Shown here: one piece after another, positions 35,921 through 46,300 of the stretch
Layout: each line of letters starts with the position of its first letter
Position numbering within the stretch: the stretch's first letter is position 1
Assembly: GCA_945888515.1 (NCBI GenBank)
Contig: CAMDAD010000014.1
Coordinates: 1 to 64,000 of the forward strand
Direction: 5' to 3'
Length of the DNA: 64,000 nucleotides
Source: Akkermansia muciniphila
GTDB lineage: Bacteria > Verrucomicrobiota > Verrucomicrobiia > Verrucomicrobiales > Akkermansiaceae
Notes under the pieces: model-generated
Databases searched by the model: none
Told to the model about the DNA's origin: nothing
Seen by the model: the letters and a program-made list of their open reading frames with translations, nothing else
Program-made: the position numbers and the translations under genes

Positions 35921-36793
35921 ATGAAACACGTTTTACTTTTTTTCTCAGCCGCCTGCACGGGGCTTTTTGCGGCACCCGACGGCGCACAGTTGTTTACGAA
36001 CAATTGCTCGGCGTGCCATGCCATGGATCAAATGGTGGTAGGTCCATCACTTGCGGAAATTCGCAGGTTGTATCTGGGCAAACCAGACGATTTCGTAAAG
36101 TGGAGTGTGGCACCGAAGAAGAAACGTCCCCATGCGATCGAAATGCCCTCCATGGTCCATGTGGGTGACGAGGGTTTGCGAGCCATTTATGAGCACGTGA
36201 TGAAGGTTGCGGAGGGTGTGAAAGAGAAAAAACAGGATCCTGGTGATCCTTACAAGGCTTCCGCGGTCTACGCGGCACGGCCTCAGGTGCAGCGGATTTT
36301 TATGCCAAATGCCAGCCCCGCGGCCATTGCGGTGGCGCTCGATGCGACGAATTCGCTCTGCTGGGATGCGGGTGCATGCCGACTTCGCTATGCATGGACT
36401 GGTGGTTTCATCGATGGTTTTCCTTATTGGCGCGGCAATGGCAGCAGCCTTGCGACGGTGGTGGGCACAGTAAAATACACGGAAGCGCAATCGCCATTTG
36501 GCGCAGGCAAAGAGGTCAAATTTCTTGGCTACACGATCAAGGATAAGCTCCCAACGTTCCGCTATCAGATCGGCGCGCAGACCGTGACGGAGCGCTTTAC
36601 CGCGCTCAAGGAGGGCACGGGTTTCCACCGCACCTTCGCCGTGACTCCCACGCCCGCAGCGCCGATGACCTTGGAATTCACTGCACAAGACGGAGTGACC
36701 CTCACCAGCGATAAAGGCACCATGAAGGGCACGAGCCTTACTCTCGCCCCGGCCGATGCCGCTACGTTCACACTTACTTTTTCTCTGAAATGA
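35921..36793 (+). CDS. Secreted cytochrome c with extra C-terminal domain
   Basis: 290 residues from the ATG at 35921, which has a strong Shine-Dalgarno (GGGGAGG at about 35909-35915). Signal peptide, then heme-binding CSACH (residues 29-33), with a likely distal Met in EMPSMV. After about residue 110 there is a beta-rich domain (TGGFIDGFPYWRGNG, GYTIKDKLPTFRYQIG) seen fused to such cytochromes in PVC bacteria. Its TGA overlaps the ATG of the next gene (ATGA). An electron-transfer partner for the beta-propeller protein is inferred. Confidence 0.85.
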   Translation: MKHVLLFFSAACTGLFAAPDGAQLFTNNCSACHAMDQMVVGPSLAEIRRLYLGKPDDFVKWSVAPKKKRPHAIEMPSMVHVGDEGLRAIYEHVMKVAEGVKEKKQDPGDPYKASAVYAARPQVQRIFMPNASPAAIAVALDATNSLCWDAGACRLRYAWTGGFIDGFPYWRGNGSSLATVVGTVKYTEAQSPFGAGKEVKFLGYTIKDKLPTFRYQIGAQTVTERFTALKEGTGFHRTFAVTPTPAAPMTLEFTAQDGVTLTSDKGTMKGTSLTLAPADAATFTLTFSLK

Positions 36794-38292
36794 AAGCACT
36801 TTCTTTACTCGCATGGTTGTCTCTGAGTCTCGTCGCCACTGCTTGGACGGAGCATTTTTCTTTTGAAGAAATCGCCGGCCCGCCAGGAGTGGATCCGCAG
36901 GTCGGGGCGATGGAGACCTTGGCCGATGGTCGATTGGCGGTGGCTTTTCATCGCGGCGAAGTGATGATCTACGATCCTGCGACCCAATCATGGTCGGGGT
37001 TTGCCAGCGGATTGCAGGAGCCATTAGGCATGGTCGCCGATAAGGACGGTAGCCTCTTGGTGATGCAGCGCGCCGAGCTGACACGCCTGCGCGATACCGA
37101 TGGCGATGGCAGTGCGGATTCGTACGAGACCGTGTTTGATGACTTCGGCATCTCGGGCAACTACCATGAGTTTGCCTACGGTCCCGCGCGCGATGCGCAG
37201 GGGAATCTCTACATTGTGTTAGGCGTGGCATCGAATGGCGCGCCCATGGCGAAAGAGATCCGCGGTGAATTTTCGAAAATCGGCAAGGTCGATTTCGCCG
37301 GCATGACCACAACCGAAACGTGGGGTAAGAACCGCGGCGCCGCCGGACGGATGTATGCCCGTGTGAAATGGCGTGGTTGGGTGCTTAAACTCTCGCCCGA
37401 TGGCAAAACGATGGAGCCCTTCGCCAGCGGCTTCCGCTCGCCGAATGGCATCGGCTTTGATGCTGCGGGCCGACTTCTCATTACAGATAACCAAGGCGAC
37501 TGGCGCCCCACCAGCCCGCTCTACGACGTGAAAAAGGGCGGCTTCTACGGACATCCTGCATCATTGGTGTGGACGCCCGGCTGGGATGGAAAGGATCCCA
37601 TGGGTATGCCTGTACCCGAGCTCGATCGGTTGCAACAGCCCGCCATCGGCTACTTCCCGCTTGGCGAACTCGCCAACTCCCCGACCTGGCCCGTGATCAT
37701 ACCGAAAGGCAGTTTCCCTTCTAGTTGGACCAACCAAACTCTCATCGGCGAGATGAATCAAAAAAATCTGGTGCGTGTTCTGGAAGATCAGGTCGATGGC
37801 ACTTTTCAGACAGCATTAGTGCCCACCTTTAACGGCTCACCGCTCGGCATGGGCAGCAACCGACTTGCTTTTGGGAAAGACGGTTCGCTCTACATCGGAA
37901 AAACGGCCCTGTCCTGGGCTGGTGGTAAGGGCATCACGCGCATCAAGTGGAATGGCAAAGCATTTCTCTCGCTCGATCAGATCAAAGCACAGAAGCAAGG
38001 TTTCGCCCTGCGTTTCAGCCAGCCGCTTGATGCGGCCACGTTGGACAAGCTCACCGTCAGCCGCCACACTTACGACTACCATCAAGCCTACGGCGCGCCG
38101 AAAAAAGACCTCGCCACACTCGAAGTGAAAAACGCCAAACTCTCCGCCGATGGCCAGACTCTCACCTTCGAGGTCGGAGATCTCAAAGAAAAATACCTGC
38201 ACTTCATCGACATGACCGGCCTGCGCGGCAAGGATGGCCAAAAAGTGTTAGGTGCCAAGGCGTGGTATCAGGTCATTAAGGCTCCGAAGTGA
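36790..38292 (+). CDS. Secreted beta-propeller protein, sugar-dehydrogenase/PVC membrane-dehydrogenase type
   Basis: 500 residues with a signal peptide (MKALSLLAWLSLSLVA). About six blade-like repeats follow, including GPPGVDPQVGAMETLADGR, RDTDGDGSADSYETV, ASGFRSPNGIGFDAAGRLL and FGKDGSLYIGKTA. By family knowledge such proteins resemble PQQ-dependent dehydrogenases and are common in Planctomycetes and Verrucomicrobia, often with a c-type cytochrome; here it overlaps one by 4 nt, so the pair is coupled. Substrate unknown. Confidence 0.85.
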   Translation: MKALSLLAWLSLSLVATAWTEHFSFEEIAGPPGVDPQVGAMETLADGRLAVAFHRGEVMIYDPATQSWSGFASGLQEPLGMVADKDGSLLVMQRAELTRLRDTDGDGSADSYETVFDDFGISGNYHEFAYGPARDAQGNLYIVLGVASNGAPMAKEIRGEFSKIGKVDFAGMTTTETWGKNRGAAGRMYARVKWRGWVLKLSPDGKTMEPFASGFRSPNGIGFDAAGRLLITDNQGDWRPTSPLYDVKKGGFYGHPASLVWTPGWDGKDPMGMPVPELDRLQQPAIGYFPLGELANSPTWPVIIPKGSFPSSWTNQTLIGEMNQKNLVRVLEDQVDGTFQTALVPTFNGSPLGMGSNRLAFGKDGSLYIGKTALSWAGGKGITRIKWNGKAFLSLDQIKAQKQGFALRFSQPLDAATLDKLTVSRHTYDYHQAYGAPKKDLATLEVKNAKLSADGQTLTFEVGDLKEKYLHFIDMTGLRGKDGQKVLGAKAWYQVIKAPK

Positions 38293-38561
38293 GTAAACAA
38301 ATTTTGTATTTTTTCACCATTGGATCAAGGATGAGTTTCTGTTTTGACGTGTGTGTATGGGAAATAAAATTCGCCCTACAAGTGGGGACGAGCGACCGAC
38401 AACAATCAATTTTTAAAAAGATATTTTTCAAGTATGCATGATGCATGAAGTGGAGTATTTAGTGATTGCAGTTAGACAGTTTTATCGTTCACAAAATGAT
38501 TTCGAGAAAATTTATACTTTTCTCGAAACTCTATCTATCTCAAATCGTCTGAAGCTGCCGC
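38293..38561. other. AT-rich interval between convergent genes, with an 11-bp hairpin
   Basis: 269 nt between the beta-propeller gene and the ArsR-methyltransferase gene. TTTCGAGAAAA (38500-38510), loop TTTATAC, TTTTCTCGAAA (38518-38528) is a perfect 11-bp hairpin, which with its A/T flanks could end transcription from both sides. The rest shows no coding or RNA signal to my reading. Confidence 0.5.
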
Positions 38562-39521
38562 TCAGAGGCATTTTGTTGATTGGTTATTGAATGAGTCTCG
38601 CGGAGGCTTCCGCGCTGTCGCCACCAGCGTCTGCAGCTTCGGTGCTTTGGTTTCGCGATCGACGATGGAGGTTTCCACTTCGTGGAAGCCGGCTTGTTCT
38701 AATGACTCGGCGAGTTCCCCCTCAGGGAAGCCGAGCCAGCGGTCGGAGTAGAGCTCGTGGGCCTTGGTGAAGCTGTGCTTGGCGAGATCGAGAATCAGCA
38801 ATCGACCGCCAGGTTTGAGAATGCGATAGGCCTCGGCGATGGCGCGCGCCGGTTCCTCGGCGTGGTGCAGCGCCTGACTGAGGATGGCGAGATCGACGCT
38901 GGAATCATCAATCGGAACGTCTTCGATTTCGCCGAGACGGAATTCCAGATTCGGAAGCTCGTGTTGCAGCGCCAGATTTTTTCCGAACTCCACCATTTTG
39001 GGTGAGATGTCGATGGCGATCACGTGCTTCGCGCGTTGGGCGAGCAGTTGCGAGAGGGTGCCTTCGCCCGCGCCGAGGTCGGCGACGACGTCGTAGTTCA
39101 GCACCTTGAGCAAGGCTTCGGCGAGGCCTTTCCACGAGCGCCCCGGCACGTAGTTTTTGCCGAATTTTCCCGCGAGCTCATCGAAATACGCGCGGGCTTT
39201 GTCCTTGCGTTTGCGGTTGAGGTGGCGCAATGCGGCGAGGTCCTTGGCGGATTCGGGGAGTTCTGCCGCGGCGCTCTGGGCGATGGCCAGCAGCTCTTGC
39301 GGTAGCTCTGCTTGATAGATGTTATTTTTTCCCGAACGCTGATCGGTGACCAATCCCTCTTGTTTCAATAAGGATAGCTGCGTGGAAATGCGGCTCTGAC
39401 CCATGCCGAGAATTTCCTGCAGTTCCACGACAGACAAGGGATGGCTTTGCAGCAATAAGACGATGCGCAAACGTGTGGGGTCGGCGAGAAGTTTTAGGCA
39501 TTTCAAGGTTGACAGTTTCAT
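38562..39521 (-). CDS. ArsR-family regulator fused to a methyltransferase (SahR-like)
   Basis: 319 residues from the ATG at 39519-39521. An ArsR winged helix (about 1-75, with [14 protein letters not shown] and [18 protein letters not shown]) is joined to a class-I SAM methyltransferase (motif [13 protein letters not shown] at 145-156, later [14 protein letters not shown]). In Proteobacteria ArsR-type SahR proteins regulate metK and ahcY in response to S-adenosylhomocysteine, and some carry this methyltransferase half. Here it is divergent from metK with a 54-nt gap. Autoregulation and metK control are inferred. Confidence 0.88.
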   Translation of the reverse strand: MKLSTLKCLKLLADPTRLRIVLLLQSHPLSVVELQEILGMGQSRISTQLSLLKQEGLVTDQRSGKNNIYQAELPQELLAIAQSAAAELPESAKDLAALRHLNRKRKDKARAYFDELAGKFGKNYVPGRSWKGLAEALLKVLNYDVVADLGAGEGTLSQLLAQRAKHVIAIDISPKMVEFGKNLALQHELPNLEFRLGEIEDVPIDDSSVDLAILSQALHHAEEPARAIAEAYRILKPGGRLLILDLAKHSFTKAHELYSDRWLGFPEGELAESLEQAGFHEVETSIVDRETKAPKLQTLVATARKPPRDSFNNQSTKCL

Positions 39522-39534
39522 CTTGTGTGTGATT

Positions 39535-39562
39535 GTATCAACGCATCGCGATTTGACGATAC
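39535..39562. promoter_or_regulatory. 28-bp dyad in the regulator-metK intergenic gap
   Basis: The 54-nt gap contains an imperfect 28-bp dyad centred between 39548 and 39549: outer GTATC (39535-39539) and GATAC (39558-39562), with inner ATCGCGAT (39545-39552), 10 of 14 arm positions matching. It lies 14 nt from either start codon. Position and symmetry suit an operator for the ArsR-type protein. Binding is an inference. Confidence 0.55.
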
Positions 39563-39575
39563 GAAAATTACCATT

Positions 39576-40769
39576 ATGAGCCGTTACATTTTTTCCTCCG
39601 AATCCGTGGGTGAAGGGCATCCTGACAAAGTGGCCGACACCATTTCCGATGCGATCCTCGATGCCTGTCTGGCCGTCGATTCCAGCAGCCGCGTCGCCTG
39701 CGAGACATTTGTGAAAAGCAACATCGTCGTTGTGGGTGGTGAGATTACCATTCCCAAGATCGGTCAGAAGTCGATTGGTGAGGCGATCAACATTGACAAA
39801 ATCATCCGCGATGCCGTGCGCGGGATTGGGTATGTGAATCGCGACGACGTTTTCCACGCCGACCAGATTTTTATCAACAACTACCTCACCACCCAGTCGC
39901 CGGACATTGCACAGGGCGTGGATGCGAAAAAAGCCAAGGGCAAGAAACATGCCGAGCAAGGAGCGGGGGACCAAGGCATCATGTTTGGCTATGCCTGCAA
40001 TGAGACGGCCGAGCTCATGCCCGCGCCCATCATGTATGCGCATTTGTTAGGTCGTGAGCTGACGAAAGTCCGCAAGGCCGGCAAGGTCGCCAAGTGGCTG
40101 CGCCCGGATGCCAAGTCGCAAGTTTCTGTGGAGTATGTCGATGGCAAGCCGACACGCATCGTTAACGTCGTTATTTCCACCCAACACGCGGCATCGGTGG
40201 AGCATCCGGAGATTGAAAAATTCTGCATCGCCCTGATCAAGCGCGTATTGCCAAAAAACATGCTGACGAAAGACACCGAGTATCTGATTAACCCGACGGG
40301 CAAGTTCGTCGTCGGCGGACCTCAGGGCGATAGCGGTCTCACGGGACGCAAGATCATCGTCGATACTTACGGCGGCATGGGTCGTCACGGTGGTGGTGCT
40401 TTCTCCGGTAAAGACCCGTCAAAGGTCGATCGCAGCGCCGCTTACATGGGTCGCTGGGTGGCGAAAAACGTGGTGGCAGCTGGTCTGGCAGAAAAGTGCG
40501 AAATCCAATTTGCCTATGCCATCGGCCATCCACTTCCCGTAAGCGTCCATGTGGATACCTTCGGCACGGGCACGAAGCCTGATGCCGCCATCCTCGCAGC
40601 TGTGCTGAAAGTTTTCTCCTTCAAGCCTGCAGACATCGTCAAGCAGCTCAACCTACTGCGCCCGATCTATTCCAAGTCCACCAACTACGGCCACTTCGGC
40701 AAAGACGATGCGGATCTCACCTGGGAGCGCACGGATAAGGTAGAGGCTCTCAAGAAGGCAATTAAGTGA
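39576..40769 (+). CDS. metK: S-adenosylmethionine synthetase
   Basis: 397 residues from the ATG at 39576 (opening [14 protein letters not shown]). Signatures [19 protein letters not shown] and [18 protein letters not shown] are intact. By family knowledge it makes SAM from methionine and ATP. Followed by ahcY on the same strand, giving the SAM-to-SAH cycle. The stop TGA forms the left end of a 24-bp palindrome (40767-40790). Confidence 0.97.
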   Translation: MSRYIFSSESVGEGHPDKVADTISDAILDACLAVDSSSRVACETFVKSNIVVVGGEITIPKIGQKSIGEAINIDKIIRDAVRGIGYVNRDDVFHADQIFINNYLTTQSPDIAQGVDAKKAKGKKHAEQGAGDQGIMFGYACNETAELMPAPIMYAHLLGRELTKVRKAGKVAKWLRPDAKSQVSVEYVDGKPTRIVNVVISTQHAASVEHPEIEKFCIALIKRVLPKNMLTKDTEYLINPTGKFVVGGPQGDSGLTGRKIIVDTYGGMGRHGGGAFSGKDPSKVDRSAAYMGRWVAKNVVAAGLAEKCEIQFAYAIGHPLPVSVHVDTFGTGTKPDAAILAAVLKVFSFKPADIVKQLNLLRPIYSKSTNYGHFGKDDADLTWERTDKVEALKKAIK

Positions 40770-40790
40770 TCTGACGAATTCGTCAGATCA
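40767..40790. promoter_or_regulatory. 24-bp perfect palindrome between metK and ahcY
   Basis: TGATCTGACGAA followed by TTCGTCAGATCA: all 12 bp pair, with the metK stop TGA as the first three bases. No T-run follows on either strand, so it does not look like a terminator. Its core TGACGAATTCGTCA resembles the cysD dyad at 1699-1714 (TGACCGATTCGTCA), 12 of 14 bases. Operator or mRNA-stability hairpin are the candidates. Confidence 0.65.
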
Positions 40791-40823
40791 TACCAATCAG
40801 ACTGATCAAATGAACCAAACAAC

Positions 40824-42230
40824 ATGAACGACTATAAAGTACGCGACATCGGCCTCGCAGAATTCGGCCGCAAAGAAATCGACATCGCTGAGCATGAAAT
40901 GCCCGGTCTGATGGCCACCCGTGAAAAATACGGCAAAGTAAAGCCGCTGCAAGGCGTGCGCATCATGGGCTCGCTGCACATGACGATTCAAACGGCGGTG
41001 CTCATCGAAACTCTCGTAGATCTCGGCGCGGAAGTGCGCTGGGTGAGTTGCAACATTTTCTCTACTCAGGATCACGCCGCTGCAGCGATTGCTGCTCGGG
41101 GCATTCCGGTTTTCGCTTGGAAAGGCGAAACTCTTGAGGAGTATTGGTGGTGCACATGGAAGGCGCTCGTCAATCCACAAGGTCTCGGACCACAGTTGAT
41201 TGTCGATGACGGTGGCGACGCAACCTTGCTCATCCACAAAGGATACGAGCTGGAAAACGGTTCGGACTGGGTCACCACTCCCTCCGGTAGCCATGAAGAA
41301 CAAGTCATTAAGGATCTGCTCAAACAAATCCACAAGGATCAACCAGGTATCTTCCATGAGATCGTGAAGGAATGGAAAGGTGTTTCGGAAGAAACCACCA
41401 CCGGTGTGCATCGTCTCTATCAAATGGCGAAAGCCGGCACTCTTTTGGTGCCTGCCATTAACGTGAACGACTCGGTGACGAAGTCGAAATTCGACAACCT
41501 CTACGGCTGCCGCGAGTCGCTCGTGGATGGCATCAAGCGTGCCACCGACGTGATGATTTCCGGCAAAGTCGGCGTGGTTTGCGGCTACGGGGATGTCGGC
41601 AAAGGCTGCGCGCAAGCCCTGCGTGGACAAGGCGCTCAGGTCGTCGTGACCGAAGTCGATCCGATCTGTGCGCTCCAAGCCGCGATGGAAGGCTTCCGCG
41701 TGTTGACGGTGGAAGACACCTTGGGCTGGGGCGATATTTACGTAACCACCACGGGCAACAAAGACATCATCCGTCTCGAGCACATGGAGAAAATGAAAGA
41801 CCAGGCCATCGTCTGCAACATCGGTCACTTCGATAACGAAATTCAGATCGATAAGCTCGATCAAGCCCCCGGCGTGAACAAACTCAACATCAAACCGCAG
41901 GTGGACAAATACACATTCCCTGCTGGGAATTGCATTTACATGCTGGCCGAAGGTCGTTTGGTCAACCTCGGTTGCGCCACGGGTCACCCGAGTTTCGTGA
42001 TGTCGAACAGCTTCACCAACCAGACGCTCGCGCAAATTGATTTGTGGCAAAACAAAGATGTTTACCAAGCCGGTCAAGTGACTGTGTTGCCGAAGCATCT
42101 CGATGAAGAAGTGGCGCGCTTGCACTTGGAGAAAATCGGCGCGAAGCTCACCAAGCTCACGCCGGACCAAGCCGACTACATTGGCGTATCAGCGGAAGGT
42201 CCCTTCAAGGCGGATCATTACCGCTACTAA
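40824..42230 (+). CDS. ahcY: S-adenosylhomocysteine hydrolase
   Basis: 468 residues. It has the NAD motif [10 protein letters not shown], the substrate segment [16 protein letters not shown], and the canonical C-terminus KADHYRY. By family knowledge it hydrolyses S-adenosylhomocysteine to adenosine and homocysteine, relieving product inhibition of methyltransferases. It is 54 nt downstream of metK with a palindrome between; a terminator follows at 42278-42305. The length matches bacterial members with the extra insertion. Confidence 0.97.
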   Translation: MNDYKVRDIGLAEFGRKEIDIAEHEMPGLMATREKYGKVKPLQGVRIMGSLHMTIQTAVLIETLVDLGAEVRWVSCNIFSTQDHAAAAIAARGIPVFAWKGETLEEYWWCTWKALVNPQGLGPQLIVDDGGDATLLIHKGYELENGSDWVTTPSGSHEEQVIKDLLKQIHKDQPGIFHEIVKEWKGVSEETTTGVHRLYQMAKAGTLLVPAINVNDSVTKSKFDNLYGCRESLVDGIKRATDVMISGKVGVVCGYGDVGKGCAQALRGQGAQVVVTEVDPICALQAAMEGFRVLTVEDTLGWGDIYVTTTGNKDIIRLEHMEKMKDQAIVCNIGHFDNEIQIDKLDQAPGVNKLNIKPQVDKYTFPAGNCIYMLAEGRLVNLGCATGHPSFVMSNSFTNQTLAQIDLWQNKDVYQAGQVTVLPKHLDEEVARLHLEKIGAKLTKLTPDQADYIGVSAEGPFKADHYRY

Positions 42231-42277
42231 CCGTGGCGGAGGCGCCTCGCCTCTCAGCCTGCCATCAACTTCTCCGC

Positions 42278-42305
42278 AACCCCGCCCTCACCGGCGGGGT
42301 TGTTT
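42278..42305 (+). terminator. Rho-independent terminator after ahcY
   Basis: AACCCCGCC (42278-42286), loop CTCACC, GGCGGGGTT (42293-42301), then GTTT. A 9-bp GC-rich stem with a short T run, 47 nt after the ahcY stop. Confidence 0.85.
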
Positions 42306-42378
42306 GGTATCAAAACTCACCCGAAAGCAGAGTCTCATTTTTTGTCGATCTCGTCTGCTATCGATAGCAAACCGTAGG

Positions 42379-43329
42379 CTAGGGCGTTTTTGTGTTCGCC
42401 GGCTCATAGAGGGCTTTTGCCACGGCGGTAATGGCAACGCCGTGAGGTCTCGCGGCATCTTTGGGAACCGACCATGCAAGCAGAAAGGCTCGTTGATCAG
42501 GGCTGACATCAAAGGCGGTCTGGATCAAAGGCTCCGCATGCTGATCAAGCGGTGCATGTAAGACCATCATCAGTTGATTCTGTTGATTCATGGGCAATGC
42601 TGCTTTACCAATGTAGTCCTTGTTGATCAGGTAGGGTTGATCACCCCGTTCCAGTGCGAGAGCCGAGTGGGAAACATTCACGACGATGGCCTGGTGCGAC
42701 TGAATTTGCGAAGGTGACAAATCAATGATCTTGCACTGGGGGCGCGACCACAATTTTTCCGCAGGATCTTTCCAGACGATGATGCCCAGATGTGTCGCTG
42801 TGGGGGACACGGTAAAATCCTCAATGGTCACGAGTCTTGGGCCCTTTTGTTCTTCGGGTGACGAGTTGCCACTCGGATCCGCAGGCATCTGGTAGGAAAA
42901 CGTTAGAGCGGGCAGCTTGGGCACCGTCATCGCCGGGCTAATCTGATTTTGTGCCGCATGAATGCGAACCGTACCTTTTTTGGTTTTGATGTGGTAGACC
43001 ACCGGTGGGTATTCGAGCGGATGACGGTATTTTTCCCGCGGCATTCCCGCGGCATCGAGATAGATGATCGGTGGTGCGACGTAGCCCACAGGAATGACGT
43101 GAATTTTCAGGCTGGGACCTTGGAGTTCTTCTTCGGTCAACTGCCCTTTTTCCCATTCAGCATCCGCAGGAGGCACGGGGATTTTGCTCAGATCGATGTT
43201 GCCCGGCGTGATGGATGGTCCCTTTGCTGCATCAGCCGGGGGAGGTGGCGGCGGTTGCTGTGCCATGATCGTGGGCGTAAAGCTCGAGCAGATGATGAGC
43301 AAAGGCAGGACGTAAGCGTAAAATTTCAT
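42379..43329 (-). CDS. Secreted protein, lineage-specific family (member 3)
   Basis: 316 residues from the ATG at 43327-43329. Signal peptide, Pro-rich stretch (QQPPPPPPADA), then beta-rich sequence with LGIIVWKDPAEKLW and AFLLAWSVPKDAARPHG, like the proteins at 12476 and 29842. It starts 12 nt after the stop of the Verru_Chthon A-like gene, so both are in one transcript. No named domain. It may be a secreted partner of that large protein. Confidence 0.75.
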   Translation of the reverse strand: MKFYAYVLPLLIICSSFTPTIMAQQPPPPPPADAAKGPSITPGNIDLSKIPVPPADAEWEKGQLTEEELQGPSLKIHVIPVGYVAPPIIYLDAAGMPREKYRHPLEYPPVVYHIKTKKGTVRIHAAQNQISPAMTVPKLPALTFSYQMPADPSGNSSPEEQKGPRLVTIEDFTVSPTATHLGIIVWKDPAEKLWSRPQCKIIDLSPSQIQSHQAIVVNVSHSALALERGDQPYLINKDYIGKAALPMNQQNQLMMVLHAPLDQHAEPLIQTAFDVSPDQRAFLLAWSVPKDAARPHGVAITAVAKALYEPANTKTP

Positions 43330-43341
43330 CAATGATATTTG

Positions 43342-46300
43342 TTAGATTTCGCCGGCATTCAGCCAGCGGAAGGATACCAATTCGAAGCGGCGGCCAAAGA
43401 CGCGATTGATTGGAGTGAATCCAGTGGTGGCTGATCCTGTAGCCGTGAATGGAGGCATTTCCGCCGGGTTGCTACGATCCACGTAGTAGGGCATGCGTTG
43501 CACCTCCGCTTCGCACCAAGCGCGTGCAGTCACCGTGACCCCATCAGCGGCACGTGCTTCACCGTAAGCTCTGATGGTGAATGTATCGCCGCGGGAGACA
43601 AGCAGCGACCCCAACGGTTGCAAGAGATCACCCTGCTGGAGACAGGTGGGCAGACCGATCGCGGCATTATCGCGCATGTGCGTGGGATCCGCCCAAGCAT
43701 CCAGATTGCTGCCGGGCTCGTAACTGGCCCGACCATGCCCCGTGCGAGTCAGTGCCAGTTCGGTGCGGACGAAGCGTGTGTTGATTCCTGCGTTGTCGAT
43801 GGCCGCTTGCAAGGTTCCTTTGAGACCTGAAGCGGAGACATTGCTCGACACACCAGTGCTGCGCACGAGTCGGCGATTCACGAAGTCAGCTACCGAGTGA
43901 AACGGACCGCGGCGTCGCACTTCCGCAACAATCTGCGTAGCTAGCGCGGTGATTTGTGCATCGCTCAGACGGCGCATGCCTGTCCATACCTGGGGGTCGT
44001 AGATGGAATTTGGTTCGTACGCAGCCCCCGTGTTGTTATAGTTACGGGGAAAAGGAGTGCTCTGCCCGGTGCTTCCTCCCAAGCTGAGGCCACGCAATGA
44101 GCTGAGCAATGCGCGCCAGGCTGCTGGATCCGTGCAGTTGACATTAAAGCCACCGCGCAGCAGAAGCTGTGATGCAGCCCGATGATAATCGTTGAGAACG
44201 GCGGGCTCCGCAGTTCCAATGCTCTGCAAACGACGATTCGCGAGGGGGGCATCGGGATTGGCGGCGAAGGCGGTTTTTTCCGATGCGTTCGCACCCGATA
44301 GGAAAAATCGATCCCATAACTCGTAATTCGCCTCATAGGCTAGATCGTAAATTACGGGCTCGCTATTGCGATCCTGTACCATCCATGCGGGTAAGTGGGG
44401 AAGTTCTGTCGTCCACATCGATGAAAGCGCACTGTTGACATCCGCACTGCGATCCCGGGATTTGAGGTTTTGGGGGACGAGACTGCCGCCGATGGGATAG
44501 TTCGCATGCCAGAGAAAGGGGGTGATTTGCGCATGTTGGAATCGACCGAGCGATACAACCCTCTCCGCGGGTAGTGGCAAATCATAGATGGGATAGACAT
44601 GGGTGGGCCGTGATGACGCGCCGCCGAAGAAAGGATTGGCGCGGAATCCGTTTGCGGAGGAGTGTGCTGCCATTTCGGGCGAGAGATAAGGCAAACCTTG
44701 TTCCCTCTCCACGGCATAGGGTCCCCACATATACCAGTGATGGGACTCAGCATTATCCGTGATGTTATCGTAGGGAGTGTGATGCGACATCGGCGCACGC
44801 AAGTTGTAATCGGCCAATACCGCTCCCTGCCACATGCGATCCGCTCCTGCCCCAGCGAGGTTAGAGGGGTTTTTTTCGGCCCACCATTTGAGTCGAAAAC
44901 CATAATTGGTGCGCGCCCATGGTTCGAAGTCCGAGGTGGTTTCGTAGTTATAGACCATCTCCTGTCCGCCCACCTTCCAACGACCATTGTTAAATCGCCC
45001 CTCGTAGCCGCGCTTCCAGTTGTCGGTATCCACCAGTTGCAACAAGGGCAGGTTGAGCAGAGAAGTGTAGTTGTTCGCCGAGCCCAGGTGCATGCTGACT
45101 TTGAGTCCGTTGTCGGGATTCCCTTCCCACCAGTCCATCATATCAATCCAATAATACGAACCTTTGTTGTGATCCGCGCGGATGGGTAGATCCTGTGCGG
45201 AGACTCCCGGCAGTGCGTTGAGGGTAATGTAAAAATTGGTGAGTTGTCTTGGCGATATCTGGGCGCTCATGACATTTTGTCCCGTGGTGGATCGTTGAAC
45301 CAGTGGCATAGCTCGCCCCGCGATGGCGGATGCGTTTGGTTTTGGAGAAAAGACCAAGGCTTCGCCCGGTTCGAACGCCGTGCTCTCAATGGTCAATCGC
45401 ATGCGGTTTTCCTTTGCACCACGAGTGTCGTAGGCAGTGGATATAATGCGTGAACCAGCTGCCCCACCTGCATTGGCGGTGATGCGTTCCACGTCCATCG
45501 AATCATTAACCGCGTGATTGAAATCGATGGTGTATTCGGCGGCCGCCAGCCTCACATGGTAGGGGTTCCACAAAATGATGCGTGGAAAAAGGTGCACCGC
45601 TAAAAATCCACGAATGTAGGAGAAGCGTGTGTACAGTTGAACCGATGCCATCACGGGGTGTATGGGATGACTTTGGAAACGCTGGAAATTCGGGGCACGG
45701 TTGAATTTGCCCATCGCGGTAAGTTCTGATGCGGCAGAGGGGGCCACTCCCGCGGTCGCACTTCTATCGGCAAGCATCGACCACGCACGCAAGGAGCCAA
45801 AACGCGGTCCCTGGGTAGAGCGCAGTGTCGAGTTGAGCAAGGGAGTGTTGTCGGTGACAGCGGGATATAGGGGGCCGTTCGCCGGCGCGTTACCCTGAAT
45901 CAGATATACGGAAAGATCTTTTTTCAAACCTCCGCGGATGGGATCTGATAGCACGCTACGGGACGCCGCTGTGGTCGAATGCCGCCACTGATTCCACGCA
46001 GTGCGGCTTCCTGATGCGGTGAGTTCTCCTTGGCGGTGGCTGATGAATTTGCGGATTTCGTCATCGCGCAGCAGTTGATGGTTTTCCAAGCCGGCCAGGA
46101 CACTAATGCCAGTGCGCGGCGGCTGCATTAAGCGGTTGTTTTCCGTCAGATTCTGGCTATTCACACCGGTGGCAGCATCCGCCTTCGTGGATTGATCGGA
46201 CACCCAGTAGGCGTATCCTCCGGGTGTCGATCCATTTTGCGTCGTGACCAGAGGCACATCCACAAAGTCTGTGGTTGCTTGCACTGAACCGGGCCCAAGG

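Noticed and set aside
39522-40043. N-terminal extension of the ArsR-methyltransferase frame into metK
   Set aside because: The real start is the ATG at 39519-39521; the extension is antisense to metK and not protein-like.
40806-42170. Long minus-strand ORF opposite ahcY
   Set aside because: Shadow caused by codon bias of ahcY; no known motif and His/Phe-heavy sequence.
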